Assembly: GCA_944384585.1 (NCBI GenBank)
Contig: CALWTY010000014.1
Span: 1-47,248, forward strand
Direction of reading: 5' to 3'
Source of the DNA: an uncultured Clostridia bacterium
GTDB taxonomy: Bacteria; Bacillota; Clostridia; Oscillospirales; CAG-272
DNA: 47,248 bases
Part shown: piece by piece, positions 7,765-16,444 of the stretch
How positions within the stretch are numbered: position 1 is the first letter of the stretch
Layout of the letters: every line of letters starts with the position of its first letter
Notes under the pieces: model-generated
Seen by the model: the letters and a program-made list of their open reading frames with translations, nothing else
What the model was told of the DNA's origin: nothing
The model's database searches: none
Made by a program: the position numbers and the translations under genes

Positions 7765-8637
7765 ATGAAATTGTTCGATCTGCACTGCGATACGTTGAGC
7801 GAGCTTTATCGGCGGAAGGAGAGCCCGGAGGAAAACACCTGTCACGTCTCCTTCCGCCGCGCTTTTTCCCGCTTTGAGGAATACGGGCAGGTGACGGCGG
7901 TCTGGAGCCGGCATTCCCTCGACGGGGAGGAGAACTTCAGGCAGTTTGACGAGATCGTCGGGTATGCCGCGCCGATGCTGGTGCGGGAGAACTTTACCCC
8001 GATCCTTGCCGTCGAGGGAGGAAAGCTGCTCTGCGGCGAGCTTAGGCGGCTCGATTACCTCAGGGATCGCGGGGTCAGGATTCTCACGCCGGTCTGGCAG
8101 GGCGACTGCTGCATCGGCGGCGCTTTCGATACCGATCACGGGCTGACGCCCTTCGGGGAGGAAACGATCAGGAGATGCTTTGCCCTCGGCATCGTCCCCG
8201 ATCTTTCCCATGCCTCCGATCGCCTGTTTTGGGAGACGGCGGCGCTGGCGAAGGCTTGCGGCGGCACGATCATGGCCAGCCATTCCTGCTCCCGCGCGAT
8301 CTTTGATCATCCGCGGAATCTGACCGATGACATGGCGAAGCGGATTGCCGGATGCGGCGGCGTGATCGGGGTGAGCCTGGTGACGGAGCATCTCGGCGCG
8401 ACGACGCTGAATAAAGTCTGTGAGCATATTTTGCATCTGGCCGACACGGTGGGGGAGGACGCGGTCTGTCTCGGCTGCGACTTCGACGGCACCGACTCGC
8501 TTCCCGACGGGATCGGCGGGATCGAAGACCTTCCGAAGCTTTATGCGGCGTTGAGTGAAAGTCGATATTCCCCCGCCTTTGCCGATAAGGTTTTTTATAC
8601 AAACGCACGAAATTTTGCAATGAGCCATCTTTTATGA
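7765..8637 (+). CDS. Membrane dipeptidase (peptidase M19) family protein
   Basis: 290 residues, a little shorter than the typical 310-330. The ATG at 7765 has AGGAGG upstream; the frame extends further but overlaps yraN. Zinc-site motifs of M19 are visible: DLHCDTL at the start, AVEGGKLL (bridging Glu), DLSHAS, and IMASHSCSRA. CDFDGTDSLPDGI near the end is also typical. The family cleaves dipeptides; despite its name, this protein has no signal peptide or membrane segment, so it is probably cytosolic. Confidence 0.9.
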   Translation: MKLFDLHCDTLSELYRRKESPEENTCHVSFRRAFSRFEEYGQVTAVWSRHSLDGEENFRQFDEIVGYAAPMLVRENFTPILAVEGGKLLCGELRRLDYLRDRGVRILTPVWQGDCCIGGAFDTDHGLTPFGEETIRRCFALGIVPDLSHASDRLFWETAALAKACGGTIMASHSCSRAIFDHPRNLTDDMAKRIAGCGGVIGVSLVTEHLGATTLNKVCEHILHLADTVGEDAVCLGCDFDGTDSLPDGIGGIEDLPKLYAALSESRYSPAFADKVFYTNARNFAMSHLL

Positions 8638-8646
8638 TGACTTTTC

Positions 8647-8682
8647 GGCAAAAAATCATTATAATGATAATATGATTTTGCC
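8647..8682. promoter_or_regulatory. AT-rich palindrome holding a TATAAT-like box upstream of thrC
   Basis: GGCAAAAAATCAT (8647-8659) pairs with ATGATTTTGCC (8672-8682), allowing one bulge. The interior contains TATAAT. It could be a promoter lying inside an operator for thrC, or a weak end for the upstream gene. Confidence 0.4.
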
Positions 8683-8728
8683 GGCCGGATGACAGTCTGG
8701 CGGCAGCGAGTCCCCATGAAAGGAAGCG

Positions 8729-8750
8729 CCCTTGCGGGGCAAGGGCGGGT
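8729..8750 (+). promoter_or_regulatory. GC hairpin immediately upstream of thrC start
   Basis: GCGCCCTTG and CAAGGGCGG can pair across a 4-base loop, ending about 10 bases before the thrC ATG. No clear ribosome site is left outside the stem, so it could limit translation. No known riboswitch class was recognised. Confidence 0.35.
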
Positions 8751-8758
8751 AAAGCGAA

Positions 8759-10240
8759 ATGAAATATGTCAGCACAAGAGGCGGCGGGACGCCCTGTTCC
8801 TCCGCAGAGGCGATCAAAAAGGGTCTGGCGGAGGACGGAGGGCTTTATTTTCCGTCGGAAATCCCGACCCTGACCTCCGACGAGCTGTCGGAGCTTTGCC
8901 GTCAGGATTATCCGCACCGCGCGGCCGCGATCATGCATCGCTTCCTCTCCGATCGGTTTTCCTTGGAGGAGCTGCTCTCCGATTGCCGCGAGGCCTACTG
9001 CGAAAACAGCTTTCCGGGGGGCGCTGCGCCGGTGGTGCATCCGGGAGACGGGCTGTATGTGCTGGAGCTGTGGCACGGTCCGACCGCTGCATTCAAGGAT
9101 ATAGCGCTTCAGATCATGCCGCGTCTCTTTGTCCGTTCCGTCAAGAAAACCGGCGACACGAGACAGGCGCATATTCTCGTCGCCACCTCCGGGGATACCG
9201 GAAAGGCGGCGCTGGAGGGCTACCGCGATATCGACGGCGTGAAGATCTCGGTCTTCTATCCCGTCAACGGCGTCAGCCGCGTGCAGAAGCTCCAGATGGC
9301 GACGCAGGAAGGGAAGAACGTCCGGGTCTATTCCGTCATCGGGAATTTCGATGACGCGCAGAACGGCGTCAAGAAAATTTTCGGGGACGCCGAAATCAAC
9401 CGCGTCCTGGATCAAAAGGGAGAATTCCTCTCCAGCGCCAATTCCATCAACTGGGGCCGCCTTGTCCCGCAGATCGTCTACTATGTCTCGGCCTACTGCG
9501 ATATGGTGACAAGCGGCGCGATCCGTCCCTTTGAGGAGATCAACGTCTGCGTTCCGACCGGAAATTTCGGCAATATCCTGGCCGCCTATATCGCCAAATG
9601 CATGGGGCTTCCGATTCACAGCTTTGTCTGCGCCTCCAACCGCAACAACGTGCTGACCGATTTCTTCGAAACGGGGATCTATAACCGGAACCGTCCCTTC
9701 TATACCACCACCTCCCCCTCGATGGATATCCTGATCTCAAGCAATCTCGAGCGTCTTCTCTATCTCGTCTGCGGAAGCGAGATGACCGCCGGGTATATGA
9801 AAAGCCTGGCCGCCTGCGGCTGCTATACCGTCACCGATCCGATCCGCCGCGAGCTGAGCCATGTCTTCAGCGGCAGCTACTGCGGCGAGGAATCGACGGC
9901 GGAGGAGATCCGTCATATCTGGCAGACCTACCGCTATCTTGCCGATACCCACACCGCCGTGGGGCTTCACTGCGCGGAGGAGTATCTTGCCAAGGTGGAC
10001 GGCAAGCGGAAAATGCTGGTGGTCTCCACCGCCTCTCCCTATAAATTCGCGCCCGCCGTGCTGTCGGCGCTGGGAGGGGAGCTGCCTCAGAATGAGACGG
10101 AGGCCGCCGAACGGCTTCGCGATCTGACGGGAGTGCCCGTTCCGAAGCCCCTTGACGGTATTGCAAAAAGAAAGATCCGCTTTGATCCGGATCAGCCGAT
10201 CAAGGCGGAGGATATGCCGACTGTGGTAACGGAGGACTGA
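8759..10240 (+). CDS. thrC: Threonine synthase
   Basis: 493 residues, usual for the long type. It converts O-phosphohomoserine to threonine with PLP. The N-terminal YVSTRGGGTP, the PLP-lysine motif GPTAAFKDIALQ (Lys113), LVATSGDTGKAAL and the SANSINWGRLVPQIVYY stretch are diagnostic. The ATG at 8759 is the first residue of the conserved N-terminus. It has its own 120-base leader with two dyads and is followed by a strong terminator, so it looks like a one-gene transcription unit. Confidence 0.96.
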   Translation: MKYVSTRGGGTPCSSAEAIKKGLAEDGGLYFPSEIPTLTSDELSELCRQDYPHRAAAIMHRFLSDRFSLEELLSDCREAYCENSFPGGAAPVVHPGDGLYVLELWHGPTAAFKDIALQIMPRLFVRSVKKTGDTRQAHILVATSGDTGKAALEGYRDIDGVKISVFYPVNGVSRVQKLQMATQEGKNVRVYSVIGNFDDAQNGVKKIFGDAEINRVLDQKGEFLSSANSINWGRLVPQIVYYVSAYCDMVTSGAIRPFEEINVCVPTGNFGNILAAYIAKCMGLPIHSFVCASNRNNVLTDFFETGIYNRNRPFYTTTSPSMDILISSNLERLLYLVCGSEMTAGYMKSLAACGCYTVTDPIRRELSHVFSGSYCGEESTAEEIRHIWQTYRYLADTHTAVGLHCAEEYLAKVDGKRKMLVVSTASPYKFAPAVLSALGGELPQNETEAAERLRDLTGVPVPKPLDGIAKRKIRFDPDQPIKAEDMPTVVTED

Positions 10241-10243
10241 GGG

Positions 10244-10283
10244 GCCGTCCGTCCCGCCGTCCCCCCGGCGGGGCGGACGGCGG
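10244..10283. terminator. 16-bp GC stem between convergent thrC and DUF1540 gene
   Basis: The arm at 10244-10259 pairs with 10266-10281 with only one wobble pair around a short C-rich loop. There is no long T-run on either side. Its place between convergent genes suggests that it ends both. Confidence 0.65.
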
Positions 10284-10299
10284 GCTTGTATGCGCTCCC

Positions 10300-10506
10300 T
10301 TAAAGCGTTCTTGCCTTGAAGGAGGCGCAAACCGTATCGGCGCAAGAGGTGGCGAAGCTCGGTCCGACCGCGATCCGGTCGGCGGTGCAGTAGTTATCGC
10401 CGTCGTGATGGACGCAGTTCTTGACGTCGCATACGATCCCTTTTATGTGGTGCGAGGATTTCGGCCGGTTTTCCCGGACATCTTCATACTGATCTAAAAT
10501 ACCCAT
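10300..10506 (-). CDS. DUF1540 domain-containing small Cys-rich protein
   Basis: 68 residues starting at the ATG at 10506. The C-terminal half, from GIVCDVKNCVHHDGDNYC to CADTVCASF, has the evenly spaced Cys pattern of DUF1540, which is probably metal binding. Small proteins of this family are frequent in spore-forming Clostridia; function is unknown. The ribosome site is weak (GAGAGAAG). Confidence 0.85.
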   Translation of the reverse strand: MGILDQYEDVRENRPKSSHHIKGIVCDVKNCVHHDGDNYCTADRIAVGPSFATSCADTVCASFKARTL

Positions 10507-10640
10507 GATCTTCTCTCTTTCCCCGGACCCTGTGATTCGGACGCCGCCGGTCCGGCGGGCGGCGCTTTGTCCGATATCAGTATGAGCGGGATTCCCGGTT
10601 TTTATGCGGAGAAGGGGACGATTATCTGAAAGGAGCGGCC

Positions 10641-11351
10641 ATGGCGCTGTATTGCATCGCGGATACTCATCTGTCCCTTTCCGTCCCGAAATCCATGGAG
10701 GTCTTCGGAAACCGCTGGAAGGATTACACCGATAAGCTGATCCGGGGATGGAACGCCGTCGTCTCCGGGCAGGACACCGTCATCCTGCCGGGCGATATCT
10801 CGTGGGGGATGACGCTTGAGGAGGCGGGGGACGATCTGCGGCTGCTCGATAGCCTCAACGGAACCAAAATACTGCTGAAGGGCAACCACGATTATTGGTG
10901 GCAGACCCGGAAGAAAATCACCGATTGGTTTGAGGAAAACGGGATCACGACTCTGCGCCTGATGCAGAACGACGCTTACCGCTGCGAGGGCAGAATCCTG
11001 TGCGGCTCCCGCGGCTGGTTCTGCGATCCCAAGGGCTCGCCGGAGCAGGCCGACCCCGAAAAGATCGCGGCGCGGGAGGTGATCCGCACCGAGATGAGCC
11101 TCCGGGCGGCGCTGGCGCTCAGAGGAGATTCCGACGACGAGCTGCTGGCCTTCTTTCATTTTCCTCCCGTCTATCGGGGATTCGTCTGCCGGGGAATTGT
11201 CGATCTGCTCCATCGCTACGGAATCCGCCGCTGCTGGTACGGGCATATCCACGGGGTTTACGATCTTCCCCCGGTGTTCCGGTTCGAGGGAATCGAAATG
11301 ACCGTCGTCTCCGCCGATTATCTGCGGTTCCTGCCCCTTCGTATTGTGTAA
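10641..11351 (+). CDS. Calcineurin-like metallophosphoesterase
   Basis: 236 residues with GAAAGGAG before the ATG. All metal-ligand motifs of the fold appear in order: IADTHL, ILPGDISWG, LLKGNHDYWW and YGHIHGVYD. The GNHDYWW variant is typical of a Clostridia subgroup that is often placed near trigger factor or ribosomal genes. A phosphodiesterase or phosphatase activity is expected; the substrate is unknown. The next gene, tig, has its own promoter just after the stop. Confidence 0.9.
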   Translation: MALYCIADTHLSLSVPKSMEVFGNRWKDYTDKLIRGWNAVVSGQDTVILPGDISWGMTLEEAGDDLRLLDSLNGTKILLKGNHDYWWQTRKKITDWFEENGITTLRLMQNDAYRCEGRILCGSRGWFCDPKGSPEQADPEKIAAREVIRTEMSLRAALALRGDSDDELLAFFHFPPVYRGFVCRGIVDLLHRYGIRRCWYGHIHGVYDLPPVFRFEGIEMTVVSADYLRFLPLRIV

Positions 11352-11377
11352 AAAATGTTAATATTTTCGGTTATCTC

Positions 11378-11405
11378 TTGACATTGACGCAGAATTTGGT
11401 ACAAT
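11378..11405 (+). promoter_or_regulatory. Promoter of tig
   Basis: TTGACA (11378-11383) and TACAAT (11400-11405) with a 16-base spacer. The start codon of tig is 62 bases beyond. Confidence 0.8.
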
Positions 11406-11466
11406 AATAAATTGATTGTCTGATAAAATAGAAGATGCTACAACATACTGCTTGGAGGAAAACAGA

Positions 11467-12774
11467 ATGAGCTTAAAGAGCGTGAACAAGCCTGCGGGAA
11501 ACGAGACAGAGCTTGAGATTAGCATTGACAGGGAAAGCTTTGACAAGGCGGTCCTTGAGGCTTACAAAAAGAATGTCGGACGGATGAATATTCCCGGCTT
11601 CCGCAGAGGCAAAGCGCCGAAGGCGATCGTTGAAAAAATGTACGGCAAGGGTGTGTTCTATGATGACGCCCTCAACGCCCTGATCCCCGATGCCTTCGAG
11701 GAGGCGCTTGCCGAATCGGGCGAAAAGCCGGTCGGACAGCCGAAATTCGACGTTGTCTCCATCGAGGAGGAGATCGTCATCAAGGCGACCTTCCCCGTAA
11801 AGCCGGAGGTCACCGTCAAGGAGTACAAGGGCTTCAGACTCGACCGCACCGTCGCGCCTGCCACCGATGAGGAGGTTGATGCCGAGATCGCACAGGTCCG
11901 CTCCCGCAACTCCCGCATGGTGGACGTGACCGACCGTCCCGCCGCCGACGGCGATATCGCCGTGATCGACTACGAAGGATCGGTTGACGGTGTTCCCTTT
12001 GAGGGCGGGAAGGGCGAGAAGTACAACCTGACGCTCGGATCGGGTCAGTTTATCCCCGGCTTCGAGGCGCAGATTGTCGGCCACAACCCCGGCGATTCCT
12101 TCGACGTCACCGTGACCTTCCCGGAGGACTACCACGCCAAGGAGCTTGCCGGTAAAGAGGCGGTCTTCAAGACCCTGCTCCATGAGATCAAATTCAATGA
12201 GCTTCCCGAGCTTGACGACGATTTTGCCAAGGATGTTTCGGAATTTGATACCTTCGATGAATACAAGGCCGATGTGCGGGCGAAAATCACCGAGAGACAC
12301 GGCAAGGCGGCAGACGCCGAGGTGGAGGAAAAGCTCATCGACGCGCTGATCGAGAACCTTGAGGCCGATATCCCGGAAGCCATGTTCGTCAATGAAACCG
12401 AGAACCAGCTCCGCGATTACGACAATCGCCTCAGAATGCAGGGGCTTGATCTCGGAACTTATCTGAAATATACCGGGCTTGATCTCGATAAGATGAGAGA
12501 GCAGTTCAGACCCCGCGCCGAGCGGCAGGTCAAGACCAGACTTGCGCTGGAGAAGATCGCGCAGCTTGAGCAGATCGAGGTTACCTCCGAGGACGTAGAC
12601 GCCGAGATCGCCAAGATCGCCGGGTTGTACGGCATGGAGGAGGAAAAGGTGAGAGAGCAGATCTCCCCCGATATGCTGGAGGAGGATATCAAGGTCGGGA
12701 AGGCCGTTGAGCTTGTCAAGGCCAACGCCGTCATCACCGACAAGCTTCCCGAGGAAGCGCCGGCTGAAGCCTGA
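11467..12774 (+). CDS. tig: Trigger factor, ribosome-associated chaperone and peptidyl-prolyl isomerase
   Basis: 435 residues. The ATG at 11467 is chosen because GGAGGAA lies before it and the conserved N-terminus starts there. The ribosome-docking loop is GFRRGKAP (44-51). The FKBP-type isomerase domain covers about 155-245 (AVIDYEGSVDGVPFEGG, FIPGFEAQIVGHNPGD). The helical C-terminal chaperone arms follow. It binds nascent chains at the ribosome exit tunnel. Its place ahead of clpP and clpX is the common bacterial order, here interrupted by an SGNH hydrolase gene. Confidence 0.96.
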   Translation: MSLKSVNKPAGNETELEISIDRESFDKAVLEAYKKNVGRMNIPGFRRGKAPKAIVEKMYGKGVFYDDALNALIPDAFEEALAESGEKPVGQPKFDVVSIEEEIVIKATFPVKPEVTVKEYKGFRLDRTVAPATDEEVDAEIAQVRSRNSRMVDVTDRPAADGDIAVIDYEGSVDGVPFEGGKGEKYNLTLGSGQFIPGFEAQIVGHNPGDSFDVTVTFPEDYHAKELAGKEAVFKTLLHEIKFNELPELDDDFAKDVSEFDTFDEYKADVRAKITERHGKAADAEVEEKLIDALIENLEADIPEAMFVNETENQLRDYDNRLRMQGLDLGTYLKYTGLDLDKMREQFRPRAERQVKTRLALEKIAQLEQIEVTSEDVDAEIAKIAGLYGMEEEKVREQISPDMLEEDIKVGKAVELVKANAVITDKLPEEAPAEA

Positions 12775-12797
12775 CGCACAGGATACGGAGGACCGCA

Positions 12798-13457
12798 ATG
12801 GAACTGAAGGGGAAAAAGATCAATTTTCTCGGAGACAGCATCACCCAGGGGGTAGGCGCCTCCTGCCGGGACAACGTCTATCATCAGGTGATGAAGCGGA
12901 AGTTCGGGCTGGCTGAGGCAAGAAACTACGGGGTCAGCGGCACTCGCTATGCGAGACAGCTCGTCCCCACCGCCGAGCCCTGCGACCGTGATTTCTGTGA
13001 GCGCCTGCATCAGATGGACGACGACGCCGATGTTGTCGTCGTGTTCGGCGGCACCAACGACTTCGGACACGGAGACGCGCCGATCGGCACGCCGGAGGAT
13101 CGCGAACCGAATACCTTTTACGGCGCTTGTCACTACATTTATTCCCATCTGACGGAGAAATATCCCGATGCGCTGATCGTTGTGATGACCCCGCTCCATC
13201 GTCGGAACGAGAGCTTCACCGACGGGGATTCTCATCAGAAGGCCTGCCACAGCGGCGATCTCAGACGGTATGTCGGGATCATCCGCGAGGTCGCGGAGTA
13301 TTACAGCCTGCCGGTGCTGGATCTCTATGCCTGCAGCGGCATTCAGCCGAATATTCCGGTGAACTGTGAGCGTTATACCGTCGACGGACTTCATCCGAAC
13401 GATCGGGGGAATGCCCGGATCGCCGATCTGCTCGGCAACTTCCTCCTCCGTTATTGA
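12798..13457 (+). CDS. SGNH/GDSL-family hydrolase
   Basis: 219 residues with GGAGG before the ATG. Block I GDSITQG (12-18) holds the nucleophile Ser, [10 protein letters not shown] is block III, and DGLHPNDRG near the end holds the Asp and His. No signal peptide is seen, so it is probably cytosolic. The family includes esterases and acyl- or acetyl-hydrolases; the substrate cannot be told. It lies 23 bases after tig and is an unusual insertion in the tig/clpP order. Confidence 0.88.
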   Translation: MELKGKKINFLGDSITQGVGASCRDNVYHQVMKRKFGLAEARNYGVSGTRYARQLVPTAEPCDRDFCERLHQMDDDADVVVVFGGTNDFGHGDAPIGTPEDREPNTFYGACHYIYSHLTEKYPDALIVVMTPLHRRNESFTDGDSHQKACHSGDLRRYVGIIREVAEYYSLPVLDLYACSGIQPNIPVNCERYTVDGLHPNDRGNARIADLLGNFLLRY

Positions 13458-13466
13458 ATCAATATC

Positions 13467-13512
13467 GCGCGGAAGCGCGAAGGCTTTCGTTCTTCGTCTC
13501 CGCGCGCTTTTA
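13467..13512 (+). terminator. Hairpin between SGNH gene and clpP
   Basis: GCGCGGA (13467-13473) pairs with TCCGCGC (13499-13505). A smaller inner hairpin (CGAA/TTCG) and a CTTTTA tail are also present. It ends about 60 bases before the clpP start. Confidence 0.6.
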
Positions 13513-13570
13513 TCCCGGCGAAAGCCGGCTCGCTGCCCGGCGCGTCTGTCCGGGAGAAAGGAACGCGTTT

Positions 13571-14155
13571 ATGCCACTTGTACCAACCGTCATCGAACAG
13601 ACCAACCGAGGGGAGAGGGCGTATGACATCTATTCCCGCCTTCTCAACGACCGTATCGTGTTTCTGGCCGACGAGGTCAACGATGTGACCGCCTCCCTTG
13701 TGGTGGCGCAGCTTCTGTTCCTTGAGGCGCAGGATCCCGATAAGGATATCTGTCTCTATATCAACAGCCCCGGCGGATCGGTCACGGCGGGTCTTGCGAT
13801 TTACGATACCATGAATTATATCAAGTGCGATGTTTCGACGATCTGTATCGGCATGGCAGCCAGCATGGGCGCGTTCCTGCTCTCCTCCGGCGCAAAGGGG
13901 AAGCGTCTGGCGCTTCCGAACAGCGAGATCATGATCCATCAGCCCCTCGGCGGGATGCAGGGGCAGGCGTCGGATATCAAAATCCACGCCGATCATATCC
14001 TCCGCACAAGAGAAACCCTCAATCGGATCCTGGCGGAAAACACCGGGAAGCCCCTGGAGGTGATCGAGCGCGATACCGACCGCGATCACTTCATGTCCGC
14101 TGCCGCCGCTGCGGAGTACGGTCTGATCGACAAGGTCATCGACAAGAGAGCATAA
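13571..14155 (+). CDS. clpP: ATP-dependent Clp protease proteolytic subunit
   Basis: 194 residues, the standard length. The ATG at 13571 has AGAAAGGA upstream; the frame also extends further. The serine-protease triad is Ser98 (MAASMGAF), His123 (MIHQP) and Asp172 (RDTDRD). Conserved [19 protein letters not shown] lies before it. It forms the tetradecameric barrel that degrades proteins fed by ClpX, the product of the next gene 35 bases downstream. Confidence 0.97.
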   Translation: MPLVPTVIEQTNRGERAYDIYSRLLNDRIVFLADEVNDVTASLVVAQLLFLEAQDPDKDICLYINSPGGSVTAGLAIYDTMNYIKCDVSTICIGMAASMGAFLLSSGAKGKRLALPNSEIMIHQPLGGMQGQASDIKIHADHILRTRETLNRILAENTGKPLEVIERDTDRDHFMSAAAAAEYGLIDKVIDKRA

Positions 14156-14190
14156 GACTCCCTTCAATCTTTATTCCGAAAGGACAGCAA

Positions 14191-15468
14191 ATGGCAAATC
14201 ATCAAAACAGCGGAGAAGAGCAGGTCTACTGCGATTTCTGCGGCCGGCTTGAGAATCAGGTCCAGTATCTGATCCCCTCTCCCACCGGCCTGTTCATCTG
14301 CGATAAGTGTCTTGACGGCTGCAACCGGCTCGTTGAGGAGCATTTCAGGGCGGTGTCGGACAATGGCAAGGGGAAGAACGGTCTCTCCCTTGCGACGCTG
14401 CCCAAGCCCGCCGAGCTGAAGGCGGTGCTGGACGAATATGTCATCGGGCAGGAGGATGCGAAAAAGACGCTTTCCGTCGCCGTCTATAATCACTATAAGC
14501 GGATCCTGCAGGAAAAAAAGGATGAATCCGACGTGGAGATCCAGAAGAGCAATGTGCTGCTTCTCGGACCCACCGGCGTCGGAAAGACATTTCTTGCGCA
14601 GACGCTGGCCAAGACACTTAAGGTTCCCTTCGCTATCGCGGACGCGACAACGCTGACCGAGGCCGGCTACGTCGGAGAGGATGTCGAAAATATCCTGCTG
14701 CGGCTGATCCAGGCCGCCGACTACGATATCGAGCTGGCCGAAAAGGGCATTATCTATATTGACGAAATCGATAAGATTTCAAGAAAGAGCGAAAACCGTT
14801 CGATTACCCGCGACGTTTCGGGAGAGGGCGTGCAGCAGGCGCTTCTGAAGATCCTGGAGGGAACGCTCTCCAACGTCCCGCCGCAGGGCGGTCGGAAGCA
14901 TCCGAACCAGGAGTTCATTCAGATCAATACCGAGAACATCCTCTTCATCTGCGGCGGCGCATTTGACGGGCTGGAGAGCGTGATCGAGCAGCGGGCGGGC
15001 AAATCCACCCTCGGCTTTGAGAGCCGCATTCTGAAAAAAGCCGAAAAGGACGCTGTCGATATCTACAAGGACGTCACGCCTCACGATATCGTCAAGTTCG
15101 GTCTGATCCCCGAGCTGGTCGGCCGCCTTCCCGTGATCGTCGGGCTTCAGAAACTCGACAGGGCGGCACTGGTCCGCATCCTGAAAGAACCGAAAAACGC
15201 GATTGTCAAGCAGTATATGAAGCTGTTCGGCATGGACGGCGTGGAGCTCAGCTTCACCGCCGGAGCGCTTGAGAAGATCGCGGATCTTGCCATCGAGCGG
15301 GAGACCGGCGCAAGAGGGCTTCGCTCCATTGTCGAGGGCATCCTTCTCAACGTGATGTACGAGGTCCCCTCGATGAAGAATGTCCGTCGGGTGACCGTCA
15401 CGACTGCCACCGTGGCAAAGGGCGCGCCGCCGAAGCTGACAATGAACGACGGCCCCGAGGGGGAGTGA
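14191..15468 (+). CDS. clpX: ATP-dependent Clp protease ATP-binding subunit ClpX
   Basis: 425 residues. The N-terminal zinc finger has Cys14, Cys17, Cys37 and Cys40. Walker A is GPTGVGKT (126-133), the pore loop is GYVG (159-162), and Walker B is IIYIDEID (187-194). The ClpP-docking loop reads LGF instead of the usual IGF. It unfolds proteins with ATP and passes them to ClpP. GAAAGGA precedes the start, and a near-perfect terminator ends the clpP/clpX unit. Confidence 0.97.
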   Translation: MANHQNSGEEQVYCDFCGRLENQVQYLIPSPTGLFICDKCLDGCNRLVEEHFRAVSDNGKGKNGLSLATLPKPAELKAVLDEYVIGQEDAKKTLSVAVYNHYKRILQEKKDESDVEIQKSNVLLLGPTGVGKTFLAQTLAKTLKVPFAIADATTLTEAGYVGEDVENILLRLIQAADYDIELAEKGIIYIDEIDKISRKSENRSITRDVSGEGVQQALLKILEGTLSNVPPQGGRKHPNQEFIQINTENILFICGGAFDGLESVIEQRAGKSTLGFESRILKKAEKDAVDIYKDVTPHDIVKFGLIPELVGRLPVIVGLQKLDRAALVRILKEPKNAIVKQYMKLFGMDGVELSFTAGALEKIADLAIERETGARGLRSIVEGILLNVMYEVPSMKNVRRVTVTTATVAKGAPPKLTMNDGPEGE

Positions 15469-15483
15469 CACGATAACGGATCC

Positions 15484-15517
15484 TGCGGGACAGAGACGAT
15501 CTGTCCCGCATTTTTTT
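15484..15517 (+). terminator. Intrinsic terminator of clpX
   Basis: TGCGGGACAGA (15484-15494) pairs perfectly with TCTGTCCCGCA (15500-15510) around a 5-base loop and is followed by seven T. Confidence 0.95.
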
Positions 15518-15537
15518 CTTTTTCATTGAAAAAACTA

Positions 15538-15566
15538 TATACAAATCGGATTGTTTGTGATATAAT
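15538..15566 (+). promoter_or_regulatory. Extended -10 promoter before rlmB
   Basis: TATAAT (15561-15566) is preceded by TG at 15558-15559, an extended -10. The -35 (TATACA) is weak at 17-base spacing. Confidence 0.65.
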
Positions 15567-15618
15567 TAACGTTGGATTCCTGTCGGTAAAACGGCATTTT
15601 TTCTGAAAGGTTGCCAGC

Positions 15619-16416
15619 ATGAACGATCAATATAAAAGAAAACCGCTCCCGAAACGGGAACGGGAGGATTCCCCCTCCCGTACTCCCTCTTATGTGATCG
15701 GGCGCAATGCGGTCCTCGAGCTGCTGAAGAGCGGCAGGGAAATCGATAAGATTTATATCAAAAAGGGGGAGCGCACCGGCTCGGTGACCGTGATCGCGGC
15801 GGAGGCGGTCAGGAGAGGCATCCCGATTGCGGAGGTAGAGGTCTTTAAGCTGGATGCGATGGCCTGCGGTCAGCCGCATCAGGGAGTCGCAGCTTCTGCG
15901 GCGCTCAAGGACTATGCGTCGATCGACGATATGCTCCGTCTTGCTGAGGAACGGGGGGAGAAGCCGCTTCTTGTGATGGCCGACGGGGTGGAAGACCCGC
16001 AGAATCTCGGCGCGCTGATACGGGCTGCGGAATGCGCCGGCGCTCACGGCGTGATCATCCCCAAGCGGCGGGCGGTCGGTCTGACGGAGGCGGTCGGCAG
16101 AGCCTCCGCCGGCGCAATTGAGCATATGCCGGTGGCTAAAGTGGTCAATCTTGCCCGCACCGTCGAGGAGCTGAAGGAAAAAGGGCTCTGGATTTTTGCG
16201 GCGGAGGTGGGGGGACAGGCTTATTATGACAGCGATTTCCGCTGTCCTGCCGTTCTGATCCTCGGCAGCGAGGGCTTCGGGGTGTCCCGTCTTCTGAAGG
16301 AGAAGAGCGATTTTGTCGTTTCGATCCCGATGTACGGACAGGTCAATTCCCTCAATGTTTCGGCGGCTGCCGCCGTGATTCTCTGCGAAGCGGCGAGACA
16401 GCGCCGAACAGGTTGA
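15619..16416 (+). CDS. rlmB: 23S rRNA (guanosine-2'-O-)-methyltransferase, SpoU family
   Basis: 265 residues with GAAAGG upstream. An N-terminal substrate-binding domain (YVIGRNAVLELLKSG, QPHQGVAA) is followed by the knotted SPOUT domain with DGVEDPQNLGALIRAAECAG, LILGSEGFGVSRLL and IPMYGQVNSLNVSAAAAV, the three SpoU motifs. It methylates a ribose in 23S rRNA using SAM. RlmB and TrmH-like relatives share these motifs; the N-terminal domain favours RlmB. The gene may be cotranscribed with the following 961-residue protein. Confidence 0.9.
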   Translation: MNDQYKRKPLPKREREDSPSRTPSYVIGRNAVLELLKSGREIDKIYIKKGERTGSVTVIAAEAVRRGIPIAEVEVFKLDAMACGQPHQGVAASAALKDYASIDDMLRLAEERGEKPLLVMADGVEDPQNLGALIRAAECAGAHGVIIPKRRAVGLTEAVGRASAGAIEHMPVAKVVNLARTVEELKEKGLWIFAAEVGGQAYYDSDFRCPAVLILGSEGFGVSRLLKEKSDFVVSIPMYGQVNSLNVSAAAAVILCEAARQRRTG

Positions 16417-16444
16417 TATACCGTCGAAAGGAGAGCAAGAGTCG

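Noticed and set aside
8683-8758. Known riboswitch in the thrC leader
   Set aside because: No match to a remembered consensus (T-box, SAM, lysine, c-di-GMP); only simple dyads are seen.
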